NCBI RefSeq assembly: GCF_000220705.2
Contig: NZ_CP023202.1
Span: 6,416,501 to 6,480,500, forward strand
DNA from: Streptomyces xinghaiensis S187
Lineage (GTDB): Bacteria > Actinomycetota > Actinomycetes > Streptomycetales > Streptomycetaceae
DNA length: 64,000 nucleotides
Direction: 5' to 3'
Shown here: piece by piece, positions 47,724-55,946 of the stretch
Numbering within the stretch: the stretch's first letter is position 1
Layout: the number at the start of each line of letters is the position of its first letter
Translations under genes and position numbers: made by a program
Notes under the pieces: model-generated
Seen by the model: the letters and a program-made list of their open reading frames with translations, nothing else
What the model was told of the DNA's origin: nothing
Database searches by the model: none

Positions 47724-48398
47724 TCAGTGCCCGATGTCCCGGTCACCCGCCTCCACCAGTCCGCTCTCGTACGCGAAGATGACGATCTGCACCCGGTCGC
47801 GCAGGCCGAGCTTGCCGAGGATGCTCGACACATGTGACTTGACGGTGGCGGGGCCGATGAAGAGCTGGGCGGCGATCTCCGCGTTGCTCGCGCCCCGGGC
47901 GGCGGCGACCACGATCTCGCGCTCGCGCTCGGTGAGCCGTTCCAGGCGGCCCGCCACCGCGGTGTTGACGCGGCGCTCCGCGAACCGGTCGACCAGGCGC
48001 CGGGTGATCGAGGGGGCCAGCAGCGCTCCGCCCCCGGCCACGGTGCGTACGGCGGTGGCGAGTTGCTCGGGCGGGATGTCCTTGAGCACGAAGGCGCTGG
48101 CACCGGCGCGCAGCGCCTCGTACACGTACTCGTCCGGGTCGAAGGTGGTCAGGATCAGCACCCGGACGTCCCAGTCCGCGTCCCGCAGGATCCGGGAGGT
48201 GGCCTCGATGCCGTCCATGCCCGGCATGCGGATGTCCATGAGGACCACGTCCGGACGGTGCCTGCTCACCGCCTCGACGGCCTCGAGTCCCGTCCCGGCC
48301 TCGGCCAGGACCCGGATGTCGTCATGGACCCGCAGAATCATGGCGAATCCCCGGCGGACCAGCGCCTGGTCGTCGACGACGACGACACCGATGCTCAC
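47724..48398 (-). CDS. LuxR/NarL-family response regulator
   Basis: 224 residues. Receiver domain with VVVDDQALVRRGFAMIL, the phospho-acceptor Asp in VVLMDIRMPGMDGIEA and the lysine in FVLKDIPPEQL. C-terminal LuxR HTH (LERLTEREREIVVAAARGASNAEIAAQLFIGPATVKSHVSSILGKLG). The ATG overlaps the stop of the kinase gene (ATGA, 48395-48398), so the two form a pair. The divergent MMPL transporter gene is the likely target. Confidence 0.95.
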   Translation of the reverse strand: MSIGVVVVDDQALVRRGFAMILRVHDDIRVLAEAGTGLEAVEAVSRHRPDVVLMDIRMPGMDGIEATSRILRDADWDVRVLILTTFDPDEYVYEALRAGASAFVLKDIPPEQLATAVRTVAGGGALLAPSITRRLVDRFAERRVNTAVAGRLERLTEREREIVVAAARGASNAEIAAQLFIGPATVKSHVSSILGKLGLRDRVQIVIFAYESGLVEAGDRDIGH

Positions 48399-49633
48399 GC
48401 GGGCTCCCCTCCCGTGGGCAGACGGGCCGTCAGCCGGAATCCGCCGCCGGGACGCGGCCCCGCGTCGAGGCTTCCGCCGAGGAGGAGCGCTCTCTCCCGC
48501 ATGCCGACGATCCCGTGGCCCGCCACACCGCCGTGAGGCCCGGCTGCCGACACGGACGGGACGGCGGCACCACGGCCGTCATCGACCACTTCTATGGTCA
48601 GGTCGCCGCCGTCCCTGCGCAGCCGCACCTCGGCGCGGGTCCGCGGCCCGCTGTGTTTGAGCACGTTGGTCAGCGCCTCCTGGACGATGCGGTACGCCGA
48701 CAGCTCCACCCGGGCCGGGAGAGCGGCCCCGGCACCGCCGCCGGCCGGGACGACCGAGACGTCCAGCCCCGCCTCGCGCACCTGCTCGACGAGCCGGGGG
48801 AGGTCGTCCAGCCGGGGCTGCGGGCCCAGCCGGTCGCGGTCCGCCTCCGGCCGCAGCACTCCCAGCAGGTGACGCAGCTCGTCCAGCGCCTGGCGCCCGG
48901 CTTCCTCCACCGCCGCCATCGCCTCGCGGGCCTCCTCGGGATCGTGGGCGGCCACCATCCGGGCCGCACCCGCCTGCACCGTCATCATGCTCACCCGGTG
49001 CGCGACCACGTCGTGCAGTTCGCGGGCGATGTGGCTGCGCTCCTCGGTGACGATCCGGCGCGCCTCGGCGGCCTGCTCGTAACGGAGCTGGACGGCGCGC
49101 TCCGCCCGCAGCCGCAGGCGCCTGCCGATGTACCAGGCACCGGCCATGACCAGGACGCCGAAGCCGATGTCCCCCCAGGGGACGGAGTCCAGCAGGCCGT
49201 CGGCCACCAGCGCGGCGAGGGCCGCGGCGACGGCGAGCCGGTTCCCCCGGGTGGCACCCGCGTACTTCCCCACGCCGTACAGGGCGACGACCACCATCCC
49301 GCCCATGGTGGCGTAGCTGCTCCCCAGCGTCGGGGCCCAGGCGGCGAGCACCACCACCAGCACCGCGGCCGGTTCGCGGCGGCGCCGGCAGAGCGCCGCG
49401 CCGGCCACGGCGTACAGCAGCAGGACGGGGAGGGGGACGTCGGTGACCGGGCGGAGGGCGAGCGTGCCGCCCGGCGCCTCCTCCACGAACACCGTCAGCA
49501 GGAACATGACGGCCGCGAGCACGGCGTCCGCGGTGCGCGGCCGGCGGGTGAAGGGCCCGCGGAACCCGCTCGGTACGCCGGGGAGGGGTACGCCGGGGAG
49601 CGGAACACCGGAAGGCAGCGCCGTACGGTTCAT
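48395..49633 (-). CDS. NarL-type sensor histidine kinase
   Basis: About 412 residues. Four to six membrane helices fill the first ~190 residues (AVLAAVMFLLTVFVE, VLLLYAVAGAALC, AAVLVVVLAAWAPTLG, VVALYGVGKYAG). The HisKA_3 H-box reads RSHIARELHDVVAHRVSMMTVQAG, and the ATPase domain ends ELSAYRIVQEALTNVLKHS, then VVDDGRG and GHGIVGMRERALLLGG. ATG 49633 has a well-spaced GGGAG; ATG 49636 directly before it is the alternative. Signal unknown; in actinomycetes such kinases often sense envelope stress or antibiotics. Confidence 0.93.
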   Translation of the reverse strand: MNRTALPSGVPLPGVPLPGVPSGFRGPFTRRPRTADAVLAAVMFLLTVFVEEAPGGTLALRPVTDVPLPVLLLYAVAGAALCRRRREPAAVLVVVLAAWAPTLGSSYATMGGMVVVALYGVGKYAGATRGNRLAVAAALAALVADGLLDSVPWGDIGFGVLVMAGAWYIGRRLRLRAERAVQLRYEQAAEARRIVTEERSHIARELHDVVAHRVSMMTVQAGAARMVAAHDPEEAREAMAAVEEAGRQALDELRHLLGVLRPEADRDRLGPQPRLDDLPRLVEQVREAGLDVSVVPAGGGAGAALPARVELSAYRIVQEALTNVLKHSGPRTRAEVRLRRDGGDLTIEVVDDGRGAAVPSVSAAGPHGGVAGHGIVGMRERALLLGGSLDAGPRPGGGFRLTARLPTGGEPA

Positions 49634-49926
49634 CATCGCTCCCGGGGAGGCTTCGGTGCCCCGGCGAGCCGTCGGGATCCACCGGGCACACCATCGTAGG
49701 ACCAGGTCGGAGACGCGGTCACCCGCCCGTGGGCGGGTGCCTCCTCCGTCGCGCGGGGGAGGCGCCGCCCCGGTCCCCCCGCCCCGCGGGGGAGGGGCGA
49801 ACCCGTCCGGCGGCAGGGGACAGCCGGGGGCCGGGCGCCGACGATGGAACCGCCTCACGGCTCCTGCCCCCGCCGCACCGAAGAGAGACGGCGGGCGGCA
49901 GTCATCTCACGGGAGCACACACCTTC
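49634..49926. promoter_or_regulatory. Divergent promoter region, kinase and MMPL genes
   Basis: 293 bases. GGTGCCTCC (about 49736) and GGAGGCGCC (about 49758) form an inverted repeat near the middle, a possible regulator site or structured 5' leader of the MMPL transcript. No gene seen. Confidence 0.4.
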
Positions 49927-52104
49927 ATGAACCGATTCACGCGCCGCATCGGCGGCGCGAGCGCCCGCCGGCCCCGGGCCACGATCGCCGCCTGGGCGGT
50001 GGCCCTCCTCCTCGTGCTGCCGCTCGCCGGCATGTTCGGCGGGGCGTTCGCCGACGACCTCGTCGCTCCCGGCAGCCGGAGCGAGAAGGCGATGGAACTG
50101 CTCGAGGAGCGCTTCCCGGAAGCGTCCGGCGGCAGCGCCATGGTGGTTTTCGCCGCGCCGGAGGGGGACCGGCTGCAGCGGCACCGGGACGCCGTCGACG
50201 CCGCGGTCGTCCGGATCGCCGACGTGGAGCACGTCGCCTCGGCGGCCGGCCCCTTCACCGGCGGTGCGCTCTCGCCCGACGGACGCATCGGCTTCGCCCG
50301 GATCACGTTCGACGTGCCCGTGATGGACGTGGACCCCGGGCAGATCGAGGCCATGGCCGACGCGATCGAGCCCGCACGCGGTGCGGGTCTCGTCGCCGAA
50401 CTGGGCGGTGACGCCGTCTTCCTCAACGCCGAGACGGAGACCTCGGGCGCGGAGGCGGCGGGCCTGCTGGCCGCACTGGTCATCCTGGTGGTGGCGTTCG
50501 GCACGGTCGTGGCCGCCCTGGTGCCGGTCGCGCTCGCCCTGGTGGCCGTCGCCGCGGGCCTCGGCAGCGTCCTGCTGCTGGCCAACGCGATGGACGTCTC
50601 CACCGCCGCCCCCACGATCGGCGCGATGATCGGCCTGGGCACCGGCATCGACTACGCCCTGTTCATCGTGGCCCGTCACCGCGAGAACCGCACCGCGGGC
50701 CAGGACAACGCCACCGCGCTGTCGAACGCCATGGCGTCGGCGGGCGCGGCCGTGCTGTTCGCGGGCGGCACCGTCGTCGTGGCGATGGCCGCCCTCGCGC
50801 TGACCGGGCTGAGTTTCCTGACGTCGATCGGCCTGAGCACCGCCCTGGTGGTCCTCTTCGCCGTGGCGGCCGCCCTGACCCTCCTGCCGGCCCTGCTCAC
50901 GCTCCTCGGCGACCGGGTCCACAACAGGCGGCGGCTCCCGGGCCGTGAGCGCCCGGCGAAGAGGGCCGAGTTCACGGCGTGGTGGCGTTTCGCCCACCGT
51001 GTGTCCGCCCGGCCGTGGCGCCACCTGCTCGCCGCGTCCGCGGTGCTGCTCACCCTGGCCGCCCCCGCGCTGAGCATGGAGACGGGCTTCCCCGACGCCG
51101 GCGACGACTCGGCGAGCACCACCCACCGGCGCGCCTACGACCTGCTGGCGGAGGGGTTCGGCCCCGGTGTCAACGCCCCCCTGGTCATCGTCGCCGATCT
51201 GCGCGGCCCGGGGGCCGGCGCCGAGGACATCCCCGGGCTGGCCCGGCGCATCGCCGCCGACCCCGGCATCGTCACGGTCGGCGAGGCGCGGACCTCCGCG
51301 GCCGGGGACACCGTCGTACTGCCCACGATCCCGGCCACCGGCCCCGCGGACTCCGAGACCGCGCGGACGCTCGAACGGGTTCGCGGCCTCGTCCCCGCCA
51401 ACGTCGCTGTGTCCGGTGTGACCGCGGTGACCGACGACCTCACCCGGCAACTCGCCGATACGCTGCCGATTCTCATCAGCGCGATCCTGGCGGCGTCCTT
51501 CCTGCTGCTGATGCTGGTGTTCCGCTCCGTCGCGCTGCCCGTGAAGGCCGTCGTGGTGAACCTGCTGTCCATCGGCGGGGCGTACGGCGTGGTGGTCGCC
51601 GTCTTCCAGTGGGGCTGGCTCGGCGGCCTGTTCAACCTCGACGGGACCTACCTGATCGCCTCGCCCCTGCCCACGATCTTCTTCGCGGTCCTCTTCGGCC
51701 TCTCCATGGACTACGAGGTGTTCCTCCTCTCCCGCGTCCGGGAGGAGTACGAGGCCACCGGGGACACCACCGAGTCGGTGGCGCGCGGCATGGCGGCCAC
51801 CGGCCGGGTGATCACCTCGGCCGCACTGATCATGACCGTGGTGTTCCTCGGCTTCGTCGCCAACCCCTCACCCCTCGTCAAGATGATGGGACTGGGCCTG
51901 GCGACCGCCATCGTGCTCGACGCCACGCTCGTCCGCATGGTCCTCGTGCCCGCGGCCATGGCCCTGATGGGACGTGCCACCTGGTGGCTGCCCCGCGGGC
52001 TCGGCCGCCGGCTGCCCCGGATCGGCGTGGAGGCCGCGGATCCGGATCTCCCGCCCGGGCCGGAGCCCGAGCCGGCGCTCGCCCCGGGGCCCGGGAACCG
52101 CTGA
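49927..52104 (+). CDS. MMPL-family RND transporter
   Basis: 725 residues. Two repeated halves, each starting with a membrane helix and an extracytoplasmic loop, then five helices. The first half contains GAMIGLGTGIDYALFIVARHRE, the second FFAVLFGLSMDYEVFLLSRVREEYE; the GIDYALF/SMDYEVF Asp-Tyr pairs relay protons. Typical length for Streptomyces MMPL proteins. These export lipids or hydrophobic compounds. Divergent from the kinase/regulator pair, which probably controls it. The C-terminal tail is Pro/Glu-rich. Confidence 0.93.
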   Translation: MNRFTRRIGGASARRPRATIAAWAVALLLVLPLAGMFGGAFADDLVAPGSRSEKAMELLEERFPEASGGSAMVVFAAPEGDRLQRHRDAVDAAVVRIADVEHVASAAGPFTGGALSPDGRIGFARITFDVPVMDVDPGQIEAMADAIEPARGAGLVAELGGDAVFLNAETETSGAEAAGLLAALVILVVAFGTVVAALVPVALALVAVAAGLGSVLLLANAMDVSTAAPTIGAMIGLGTGIDYALFIVARHRENRTAGQDNATALSNAMASAGAAVLFAGGTVVVAMAALALTGLSFLTSIGLSTALVVLFAVAAALTLLPALLTLLGDRVHNRRRLPGRERPAKRAEFTAWWRFAHRVSARPWRHLLAASAVLLTLAAPALSMETGFPDAGDDSASTTHRRAYDLLAEGFGPGVNAPLVIVADLRGPGAGAEDIPGLARRIAADPGIVTVGEARTSAAGDTVVLPTIPATGPADSETARTLERVRGLVPANVAVSGVTAVTDDLTRQLADTLPILISAILAASFLLLMLVFRSVALPVKAVVVNLLSIGGAYGVVVAVFQWGWLGGLFNLDGTYLIASPLPTIFFAVLFGLSMDYEVFLLSRVREEYEATGDTTESVARGMAATGRVITSAALIMTVVFLGFVANPSPLVKMMGLGLATAIVLDATLVRMVLVPAAMALMGRATWWLPRGLGRRLPRIGVEAADPDLPPGPEPEPALAPGPGNR

Positions 52105-52288
52105 GGCGAGGAGGGGACCGGGGGCGGGGGCCCGGGCCCGGGCTGGGCCGGAGCCGCGATCGGGGTCCGGGCCGGGGCCGGGCGGATTGCCCGTTGGGTC
52201 CCACGGTGCCGTGAGCACCGGCCGTCCTCCGGGGAACCGTGTGTGCGCGCAGCCCGCTTGACAGAACACCGCCGCTGCAAAAGGCTGG

Positions 52289-52302
52289 ACCGACCAGTCG
52301 GT
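52289..52302. promoter_or_regulatory. TetR-type operator ahead of the alpha/beta hydrolase gene
   Basis: ACCGAC-CA-GTCGGT is a perfect 6-base inverted repeat with a two-base centre, a form seen for many TetR-family operators. A TTGACA at 52258-52263 fits a -35 box and places the expected start site inside the palindrome. No TetR gene is adjacent (nearest at 55164). Confidence 0.65.
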
Positions 52303-52317
52303 ATGAAGAGGTGGCGC

Positions 52318-53157
52318 ATGTCAGGTCAGGTGAGGATCCCGACCTCCCGGGGAGTGTTCGACGCGATCACCGCGGGGCCCGAGGACGGCCGTCCGGTCCT
52401 CCTGCTGCACGGATTCCCGCAGACCGGGCTCGTCTGGGAGCGGCAGATCACCGCGCTGGCGGACCGGGGGTTCCGGGTGGCCGCACCCGACCAGCGCGGG
52501 TACTCGCCGGGCGCCCGCCCGGAGGACCCCGCCGAGTACGCCATGGACGCCCTCGTCGCCGACGTGGTGGCGATCACCGGTGAACTCGGCTGGCCCGTCT
52601 TCGACCTCGTCGGCCACGACTGGGGCGGCGCGGTGGCCTGGTGGACCGCCGACGCCCACCCGGACCGGCTGCGCACCCTGACGGTCGTCTCCACCCCGCA
52701 CCCCGGCGCCCTGGCGAGCACCCTCCGTACCGACCCGGACCAGCGGGCACGCTCGCGGTACATGACGGAGTGGCGGGACCCGGCGACCGAGCGGCGCATG
52801 CTCGCGGACGGCGCCCGGGAGCTGCGCGCCCTCTACGGAGACGCGGTCCCGGCGGACCGGGTCGAGGAGTACGTGCGGCACCTGTCGCCGCCGGGCGCCC
52901 TCACCGGGGCGTTGAACTGGTACCGGGGCGGCCGCCCCGGCCACGCGATCGGCACCACCTCCGTGCCCACCCTGTACGTCTGGGGCACGGAGGACATGGC
53001 CTTCGGCCCGGCCGCCGCCGAGGAGACCGGGAGCCGGGTCGGGGGGCCGTACCGCTTCGAGCGCCTTCCGGGCGTCGGCCATTGGGTCCCCGAGGAGGTC
53101 CCCGGCGTGCTGAACCGTCTGCTGCTGGAACACCTGCGGACGCATCCCGGTGACTGA
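52318..53157 (+). CDS. Alpha/beta hydrolase, epoxide hydrolase group
   Basis: 279 residues. VLLLHGFPQTGLVWERQI holds the HGFP oxyanion motif; D101 in LVGHDWGGAVAWW is the nucleophile; the catalytic His is in LPGVGHWVPEEVP. The Asp nucleophile and the GHDWGG context indicate an epoxide hydrolase or haloalkane dehalogenase. No signal peptide. ATG 52318 has AAGAGGTGG just upstream; an ATG at 52303 overlaps the operator and is less likely. Confidence 0.88.
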   Translation: MSGQVRIPTSRGVFDAITAGPEDGRPVLLLHGFPQTGLVWERQITALADRGFRVAAPDQRGYSPGARPEDPAEYAMDALVADVVAITGELGWPVFDLVGHDWGGAVAWWTADAHPDRLRTLTVVSTPHPGALASTLRTDPDQRARSRYMTEWRDPATERRMLADGARELRALYGDAVPADRVEEYVRHLSPPGALTGALNWYRGGRPGHAIGTTSVPTLYVWGTEDMAFGPAAAEETGSRVGGPYRFERLPGVGHWVPEEVPGVLNRLLLEHLRTHPGD

Positions 53158-53236
53158 CCTCCCCCGGACGGCGCCGGCACCGGAACCGGCGTCGGCGCCC
53201 GCCCCGCCCACAGCCGCCGGGCCCGGGCCCGGCGCG

Positions 53237-54277
53237 TCACCAGGTGCGGGACTCCCTCAGCAGGTGGTCGCGGACCAGTGCCACGTGCGGGTTGTCCGCG
53301 GTTCCGGGCCGCTCCACGAGATAGGCCGTGTTGATGGGCGGGTCCTCCGGGCTGAGCAGCGGGACCAGGGCGCCGGAGGCGAGTTCGGCCCGGCAGAGGT
53401 AGTCCGGCAGGACGGTGACACCCGCCCCGGCGGTGACCGCCGTCAGAACGCCCCGCAGATCCGGCATGGTCAGCGCGGCCTGCCCGGCCAGGCGCCGGCC
53501 GAAGACGTGGCGCCAGTAGCGGCGGGCGATGGGCAGGTCCTCCGCGTACGTCACGAGCGGCACCCCGGACAGGGCGGCCGGGCCCTCGGCGGCGACCCGG
53601 TCGGGGCCGATCCGCTCCGCCCACTCGGGCGAGGCGACCAGGACGAACTCCTCGTCCGCCAGCGGTACGGAGGCCAGGGTGCGGCCGCGCGGCCGGCGGG
53701 AGGAGACCACCAGGTCGTGGCGGCCCGCGCGGAGCCCCTCCAGCAGGTCGTCGGAGAGACCGGTGGCGACCCGCAGCCGCACGCCGCGCGCGACCAGCGG
53801 CGCGAGGACGCGCAGGGCGCAGGAGCTGAGGAAGTCGGCCGGCCCGGCGAGGTGCACCGGCGCCGCGGTGTCGCCGTCGAACGGCCCGCGGTCGGCGACC
53901 GCGGCGAGGGCGTCGATCGGTCCGGCGACCCGGTCCGCCAGCTCGTCGGCGAAGGGGGTGGACGCCACCCCGCGCGACTGCCGTTCGAAGAGCTGGCGCC
54001 CGAGGTGCCGCTCCAGCGCGCGGATCTGGGTGGTCACGGTCGGCTGGGACAGGCCGAGGAGGGGCGCGGCGGCCGTGTACGAGCCGGTCCGGTGCACGGC
54101 CAGGAAGGTGCGGAGGAGGGAGAGGTTCACGGGCGCGGCCGGGGCCTGCCGGGGCCCGGACGGCGCCGCCGGTTGGCCCGGCGGGTCCCGCGGGGCCGCC
54201 GCCGGGGAGCCCTGGGCGGGCTCGGGCGGAGCTCCCCCCGATCCTTCCCGCGACCCATTGGATTCCCTATTTCTCAT
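53237..54277 (-). CDS. LysR-family transcriptional regulator
   Basis: 346 residues from ATG 54277, but the conserved HTH (LSLLRTFLAVHRTGSYTAAAPLLGLSQPTVTTQIRALERHLGRQLFER) starts only at residue ~51 after a Pro/Ala/Gly-rich leader. A GTG at 54130 would give a normal-length protein of ~297 residues, though neither start has a clear ribosome site. The effector domain is typical (LAGPADFLSS, GRHDLVVSSRRPRG, LVTYAEDLP, GAGVTVLPDYL). Divergent from the DJ-1/PfpI gene, the usual layout for a LysR protein and its target. Confidence 0.9.
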   Translation of the reverse strand: MRNRESNGSREGSGGAPPEPAQGSPAAAPRDPPGQPAAPSGPRQAPAAPVNLSLLRTFLAVHRTGSYTAAAPLLGLSQPTVTTQIRALERHLGRQLFERQSRGVASTPFADELADRVAGPIDALAAVADRGPFDGDTAAPVHLAGPADFLSSCALRVLAPLVARGVRLRVATGLSDDLLEGLRAGRHDLVVSSRRPRGRTLASVPLADEEFVLVASPEWAERIGPDRVAAEGPAALSGVPLVTYAEDLPIARRYWRHVFGRRLAGQAALTMPDLRGVLTAVTAGAGVTVLPDYLCRAELASGALVPLLSPEDPPINTAYLVERPGTADNPHVALVRDHLLRESRTW

Positions 54278-54333
54278 CTTGCGAACTCTATTGGATCGCC
54301 GAAGCGGAGGCGGCCTACGGTCGGGGGTGCCGG

Positions 54334-54362
54334 TGGACTGACGATCTGAGTCCAGAACGTCA
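54334..54362. promoter_or_regulatory. Overlapping inverted repeats in the LysR/DJ-1 intergenic region
   Basis: TGGACT (54334-54339) with AGTCCA (54349-54354), and TGACG (54339-54343) with CGTCA (54358-54362). The first has the 9-base spacing and T-N11-A-like form of LysR sites. They lie 57-85 bases from the LysR ATG and ~105-130 from the DJ-1 ATG. Confidence 0.5.
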
Positions 54363-54396
54363 GACCGTCACCCGAGACCACCGGAACACCCCGACC

Positions 54397-54448
54397 CGGA
54401 ACCGGAACCGCGGAGGAACCCGGAGCCGGAACCGGAACCGGAACCCGG
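54397..54448 (+). repeat. GGAACC hexamer repeats in the DJ-1 leader
   Basis: CCGGAA/GGAACC units recur six to seven times, interrupted by GCGGAGGAAC, in the untranslated leader just upstream of the DJ-1 gene. A simple-sequence tract, possibly unstable by slippage. A GGAAAGAGAGAG ribosome site follows. Confidence 0.7.
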
Positions 54449-54465
54449 AAAGAGAGAGCACCACC

Positions 54466-55161
54466 ATGGCAAAGATCCTGTTCGTGATGACCGGCGCCGA
54501 CCACTGGACGCTGGCCGACGGCACCCGGCACCCGACCGGCTTCTGGGCCGAGGAGGCCGTGGCCCCCTACGAGGTGTTCACCGCCGCGGGCCACGAGATC
54601 GTGGTCGCCACCCCGGGCGGTGTCGTGCCGGCGGTCGACCGCGCGAGCCTCGCACCGGAGGCCAACGGCGGCCGGGAAGGCGCCGACACGATGGCGAAGA
54701 GGCTCGAGTCGGTCGACGAACTGCGGCGGCCCGTCAAGCTGGAGGACGTGGACCCGGCCGGCTACGCCGCCGTCTTCTACCCCGGCGGCCACGGCCCGAT
54801 GGAGGACCTGGCCGTCAACGCAGACTCCGCCGCCGTGCTGACCCGGACCCTGGAGTCGGGCCGCCCCCTCGGCGTGGTCTGCCACGCCCCCGCCGCGCTG
54901 CTGGCCACCGTCGGCACGGACGGCGGCTCGCCGTTCGCGGGCTACCGCCTCACCGGCTTCAGCAACGCCGAGGAGCGGCAGGCGGGCCTGGCGGACCGGG
55001 CGAAGTGGCTGCTCCAGGACCGTCTCGTCGCGATGGGCGCGGAGTACGCCGAGGCCGAGCCCTGGGCCCCGAACGTCATCGCCGACCGCAACCTCTACAC
55101 CGGGCAGAACCCGGCCTCCTCCGGCCCGCTCGCGGCCGAGCTGGTCAAGGCCCTGGGCTGA
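54466..55161 (+). CDS. DJ-1/PfpI-family protein (type 1 glutamine amidotransferase-like)
   Basis: 231 residues. Opens AKILFVMTGADHWTLADG; GYAAVFYPGGHGPMEDLA is the amidotransferase loop with the Glu-side residues; C139 in GVVCHAPAALL is the nucleophile elbow and is followed by His. Resembles HchA/Hsp31-like proteins, which act as glyoxalase III or deglycase-type enzymes on methylglyoxal-derived damage. It starts a row of TetR, aldehyde dehydrogenase and MFS genes, consistent with reactive-aldehyde handling. Confidence 0.88.
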   Translation: MAKILFVMTGADHWTLADGTRHPTGFWAEEAVAPYEVFTAAGHEIVVATPGGVVPAVDRASLAPEANGGREGADTMAKRLESVDELRRPVKLEDVDPAGYAAVFYPGGHGPMEDLAVNADSAAVLTRTLESGRPLGVVCHAPAALLATVGTDGGSPFAGYRLTGFSNAEERQAGLADRAKWLLQDRLVAMGAEYAEAEPWAPNVIADRNLYTGQNPASSGPLAAELVKALG

Positions 55162-55163
55162 CC

Positions 55164-55793
55164 ATGGGCGGCGACCGGCTCACGGAGGTCCTGGACGCGA
55201 CGTACGACTGCCTCACCCGGTACGGCGTACGGCGCACCACGGTGGACGACATCGCCGGTGCGATGGGCGTGTCCCGGTCGGCGGTCTACCAGTACGTCCG
55301 CGGCAAGGACGACGCGGTCCGCCGGCTCGCCGAGCGCCTGCACACGCGGGCGCTGGAGCGGGCCCGGCGGGCCGCGTCCGCCGACGCCCCGCCCGCGACC
55401 CGGGTCCGGGGCGTCCTGGAGGCCAAACTCGGCCTGGTCCTGGAACTGGCCGGCGATTCGCCGCACACCGCCGAACTCCTCGACGAGAAGGCCCGGTTGT
55501 TCGGCGACATCTGCCACGGGTTCACCGCGGACCTGCGCACGCTGCTGATCGGCGTCTTCGCCGGGGCGGGCCTCAGGGGCGCGGACCCGGCCGAGGGGGA
55601 GGCGGACGAGGCCGGACCGGCCGGCCCCGGGGCGGTCGATCCGGCCGGGGCCGTCGATCCGGCCGAGGCGGCCGACATCTGCATCGCCCTCGTACTCGGC
55701 CTGGAGTCCGTACCCGACGGTGAACGGCTTCTCCGCCCGGGGGTGGACGCGCTGCTCGCGGGACTGCTGGGCGATGCGGGCGCCGCCCCCTGA
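55164..55793 (+). CDS. TetR-family transcriptional regulator
   Basis: 209 residues. HTH at ~8-55 (ATYDCLTRYGVRRTTVDDIAGAMGVSRSAVYQYVRGKDDAVRRLAERL). The ligand domain is helical and carries an Asp/Pro/Ala-Gly repeat (VDPAGAVDPAEAAD) at ~165-180. It starts two bases after the DJ-1 stop, so they are co-transcribed. A likely regulator of the DJ-1/ALDH/MFS group. Confidence 0.9.
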   Translation: MGGDRLTEVLDATYDCLTRYGVRRTTVDDIAGAMGVSRSAVYQYVRGKDDAVRRLAERLHTRALERARRAASADAPPATRVRGVLEAKLGLVLELAGDSPHTAELLDEKARLFGDICHGFTADLRTLLIGVFAGAGLRGADPAEGEADEAGPAGPGAVDPAGAVDPAEAADICIALVLGLESVPDGERLLRPGVDALLAGLLGDAGAAP

Positions 55794-55946
55794 TCCGCCC
55801 ACCCGGCGGTCGACCCGCCCGTACCGCCCGCTTCCCCCGGCCGCCGACCCCCGACTGCTGCCCGCCGCCCTCCGCCCGCTCCTCCGGCTCCCGTCCCCGC
55901 CCGGCAGCCCCTCCCAACGACCCCTCCGACAGAACGGGACACGACC

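Noticed and set aside
54397..54448. CRISPR-like array
   Set aside because: The repeats are six-base simple sequence without spacers. No CRISPR array or cas gene was found anywhere in the window.
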